This document shows, piece by piece, positions 4,872 to 5,446 of a DNA stretch of 5,446 nt. This stretch comes from Planctomycetota bacterium. GTDB lineage: Bacteria; Planctomycetota; Planctomycetia; Pirellulales; Pirellulaceae. Position numbers and translations under genes: made by a program. The stretch lies in the NCBI GenBank assembly GCA_024274855.1, contig JAJSAJ010000120.1:1-5446 (forward strand), in the 5' to 3' direction. The notes below the pieces were generated by a model, which was given only the letters and a program-made list of their open reading frames with translations, searched no databases and had not been told where the DNA came from. Positions within the stretch are counted from its first letter, which is position 1; every line of letters starts with the position of its first letter.

Positions 4872-5417
4872 TCAAGGTGTCAGCTGCAGGTGTCGCTGAG
4901 GCGACCAGTGGCGGTAATCCGACACACGCCACTGGCCATTCTCCTCGACCAGTTTCACTTCCACGAACCGAGGAACATGGAACCTACCGGAAAGCGACTT
5001 GGCCGTGCCGACAACGACGACGTTGAAGGTCGCCGTCGCTTCGGCCGGCTGCCGGTCATAGTCGATTTTGACTTCGAGATTGTGCTTGATCGACACGCGC
5101 TCGAAATGGTAACGCGGAAACTCGTTCTCCAGGCGACTGCGCGCGTCGATAGCTCCGGAGGCCGCAAATTGCATTACGGCCGGCAGGTCGTTTCGCTCGA
5201 CCGCGGCTGCGATCTCATGCAGAGTCTTCTCGACACGCTCCGCATCCGTCTCCACCCAATGCTCCACGGCAAGCAATAGGCCGGTAACGACGATTGCTGC
5301 AAGGGTCGCGTACAGCAACGCCTGAAAGCGGGTCTGCAGCCAGGCAAAGCCCAGCATGGCGATCGCCACCACACCGAGGATTGCAATGTAGAGCGGTTCT
5401 TGCAGTAGCCAAGTCAT
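4872..5417 (-). CDS. Membrane protein with two N-terminal helices and an NTF2-like-looking soluble domain
   Basis: The 181-residue product has two predicted membrane helices (~9-27, AILGVVAIAMLGFAWL; ~33-51, ALLYATLAAIVVTGLLLAV) in a hairpin, then a soluble domain of about 130 residues. The soluble part starts with an amphipathic helix (57-88), then beta-rich segments including RVSIKHNLEVKIDYD, TATFNVVVVGTAKS and the closing VEVKLVEENGQWRVSDYRHW. That helix-then-sheet order, ending in W-R-V-x-D, resembles NTF2/SnoaL-like domains; this is an inference from pattern and no family is named. ATG 5417 is chosen over TTG 5420 because AGAGG lies seven bases before it. The ATG overlaps the TGA of a candidate upstream frame (TGATG), which suggests translational coupling and an operon entering from the right edge. 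It converges with the secreted-protein gene across 119 bp that show no clear terminator. Confidence 0.88.
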   Translation of the reverse strand: MTWLLQEPLYIAILGVVAIAMLGFAWLQTRFQALLYATLAAIVVTGLLLAVEHWVETDAERVEKTLHEIAAAVERNDLPAVMQFAASGAIDARSRLENEFPRYHFERVSIKHNLEVKIDYDRQPAEATATFNVVVVGTAKSLSGRFHVPRFVEVKLVEENGQWRVSDYRHWSPQRHLQLTP

Positions 5418-5446
5418 CAATCTGCCTCTTGATCAGCACCACGCAA
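5417..5446 (-). CDS. C-terminal end of an upstream gene (partial, runs off the window)
   Basis: One minus-strand frame is open from the right edge and ends at TGA 5419-5417, giving the tail LRGADQEAD. The final A of that stop is the A of the next ATG, a TGATG junction typical of coupled genes in an operon. Only ten codons, including the stop, are visible, so the product cannot be identified, and the frame may be chance. Confidence 0.4.
   Translation of the reverse strand: MRGADQEAD

Noticed and set aside
4761..5279. Plus-strand open frame of 172 codons antisense to the membrane protein
   Set aside because: The minus-strand frame has two clear membrane helices, a ribosome binding site and an operon-like junction; the plus frame has no such support.

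Overview
The window looks like a chromosomal segment of a member of the Planctomycetota, probably a Pirellulaceae-like bacterium. This is an inference: base composition is moderately GC-rich, genes are widely spaced with long intergenic stretches, and two proteins of unknown function resemble families I associate with planctomycetes (a lipoprotein-like protein with an LYKALKGKAPETQDEFM segment, and a secreted Tyr/Pro/Gly-rich protein with an EEWGRPVRPYGEWRFP segment). Two genes are certain: guaA (GMP synthase, minus strand) and surE (5'/3'-nucleotidase, plus strand), divergently oriented across about 670 bp.

Layout: 10-1593 (-) is a complete guaA. 1594-2262 is non-coding. It holds a likely guaA promoter and a GC-rich leader hairpin, the first copy of a ~105-bp palindromic dispersed element, and a good sigma70-like promoter for surE. 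2263-3033 (+) is surE, whose last codons lie in a 19-bp tandem repeat that has changed its C-terminus. 3140-3715 (+) is a putative lipoprotein gene with a strong Shine-Dalgarno. The second copy of the element abuts its stop codon (3716-3820). 3821-4140 is non-coding but rich in inverted repeats. 4141-4752 (+) is a secreted Tyr/Pro/Gly-rich protein. 4872-5417 (-) is a two-helix membrane protein with a soluble C-terminal domain, converging on the previous gene and probably translationally coupled (TGATG) to an upstream gene that runs off the right edge.

Functionally, guaA and surE both act on purine nucleotide metabolism: GuaA makes GMP, and SurE-type enzymes dephosphorylate nucleoside monophosphates. 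They are divergently transcribed, and nothing in the sequence proves co-regulation. I see no defence, CRISPR, phage or biosynthetic system. The least ordinary content is the small mobile or repetitive DNA: two 93%-identical copies of a hairpin element with GGGGTC...GACCCC ends, a separate 11-12-bp inverted-repeat element, several strong hairpins, and the 19-bp tandem repeat that reshaped the end of surE.
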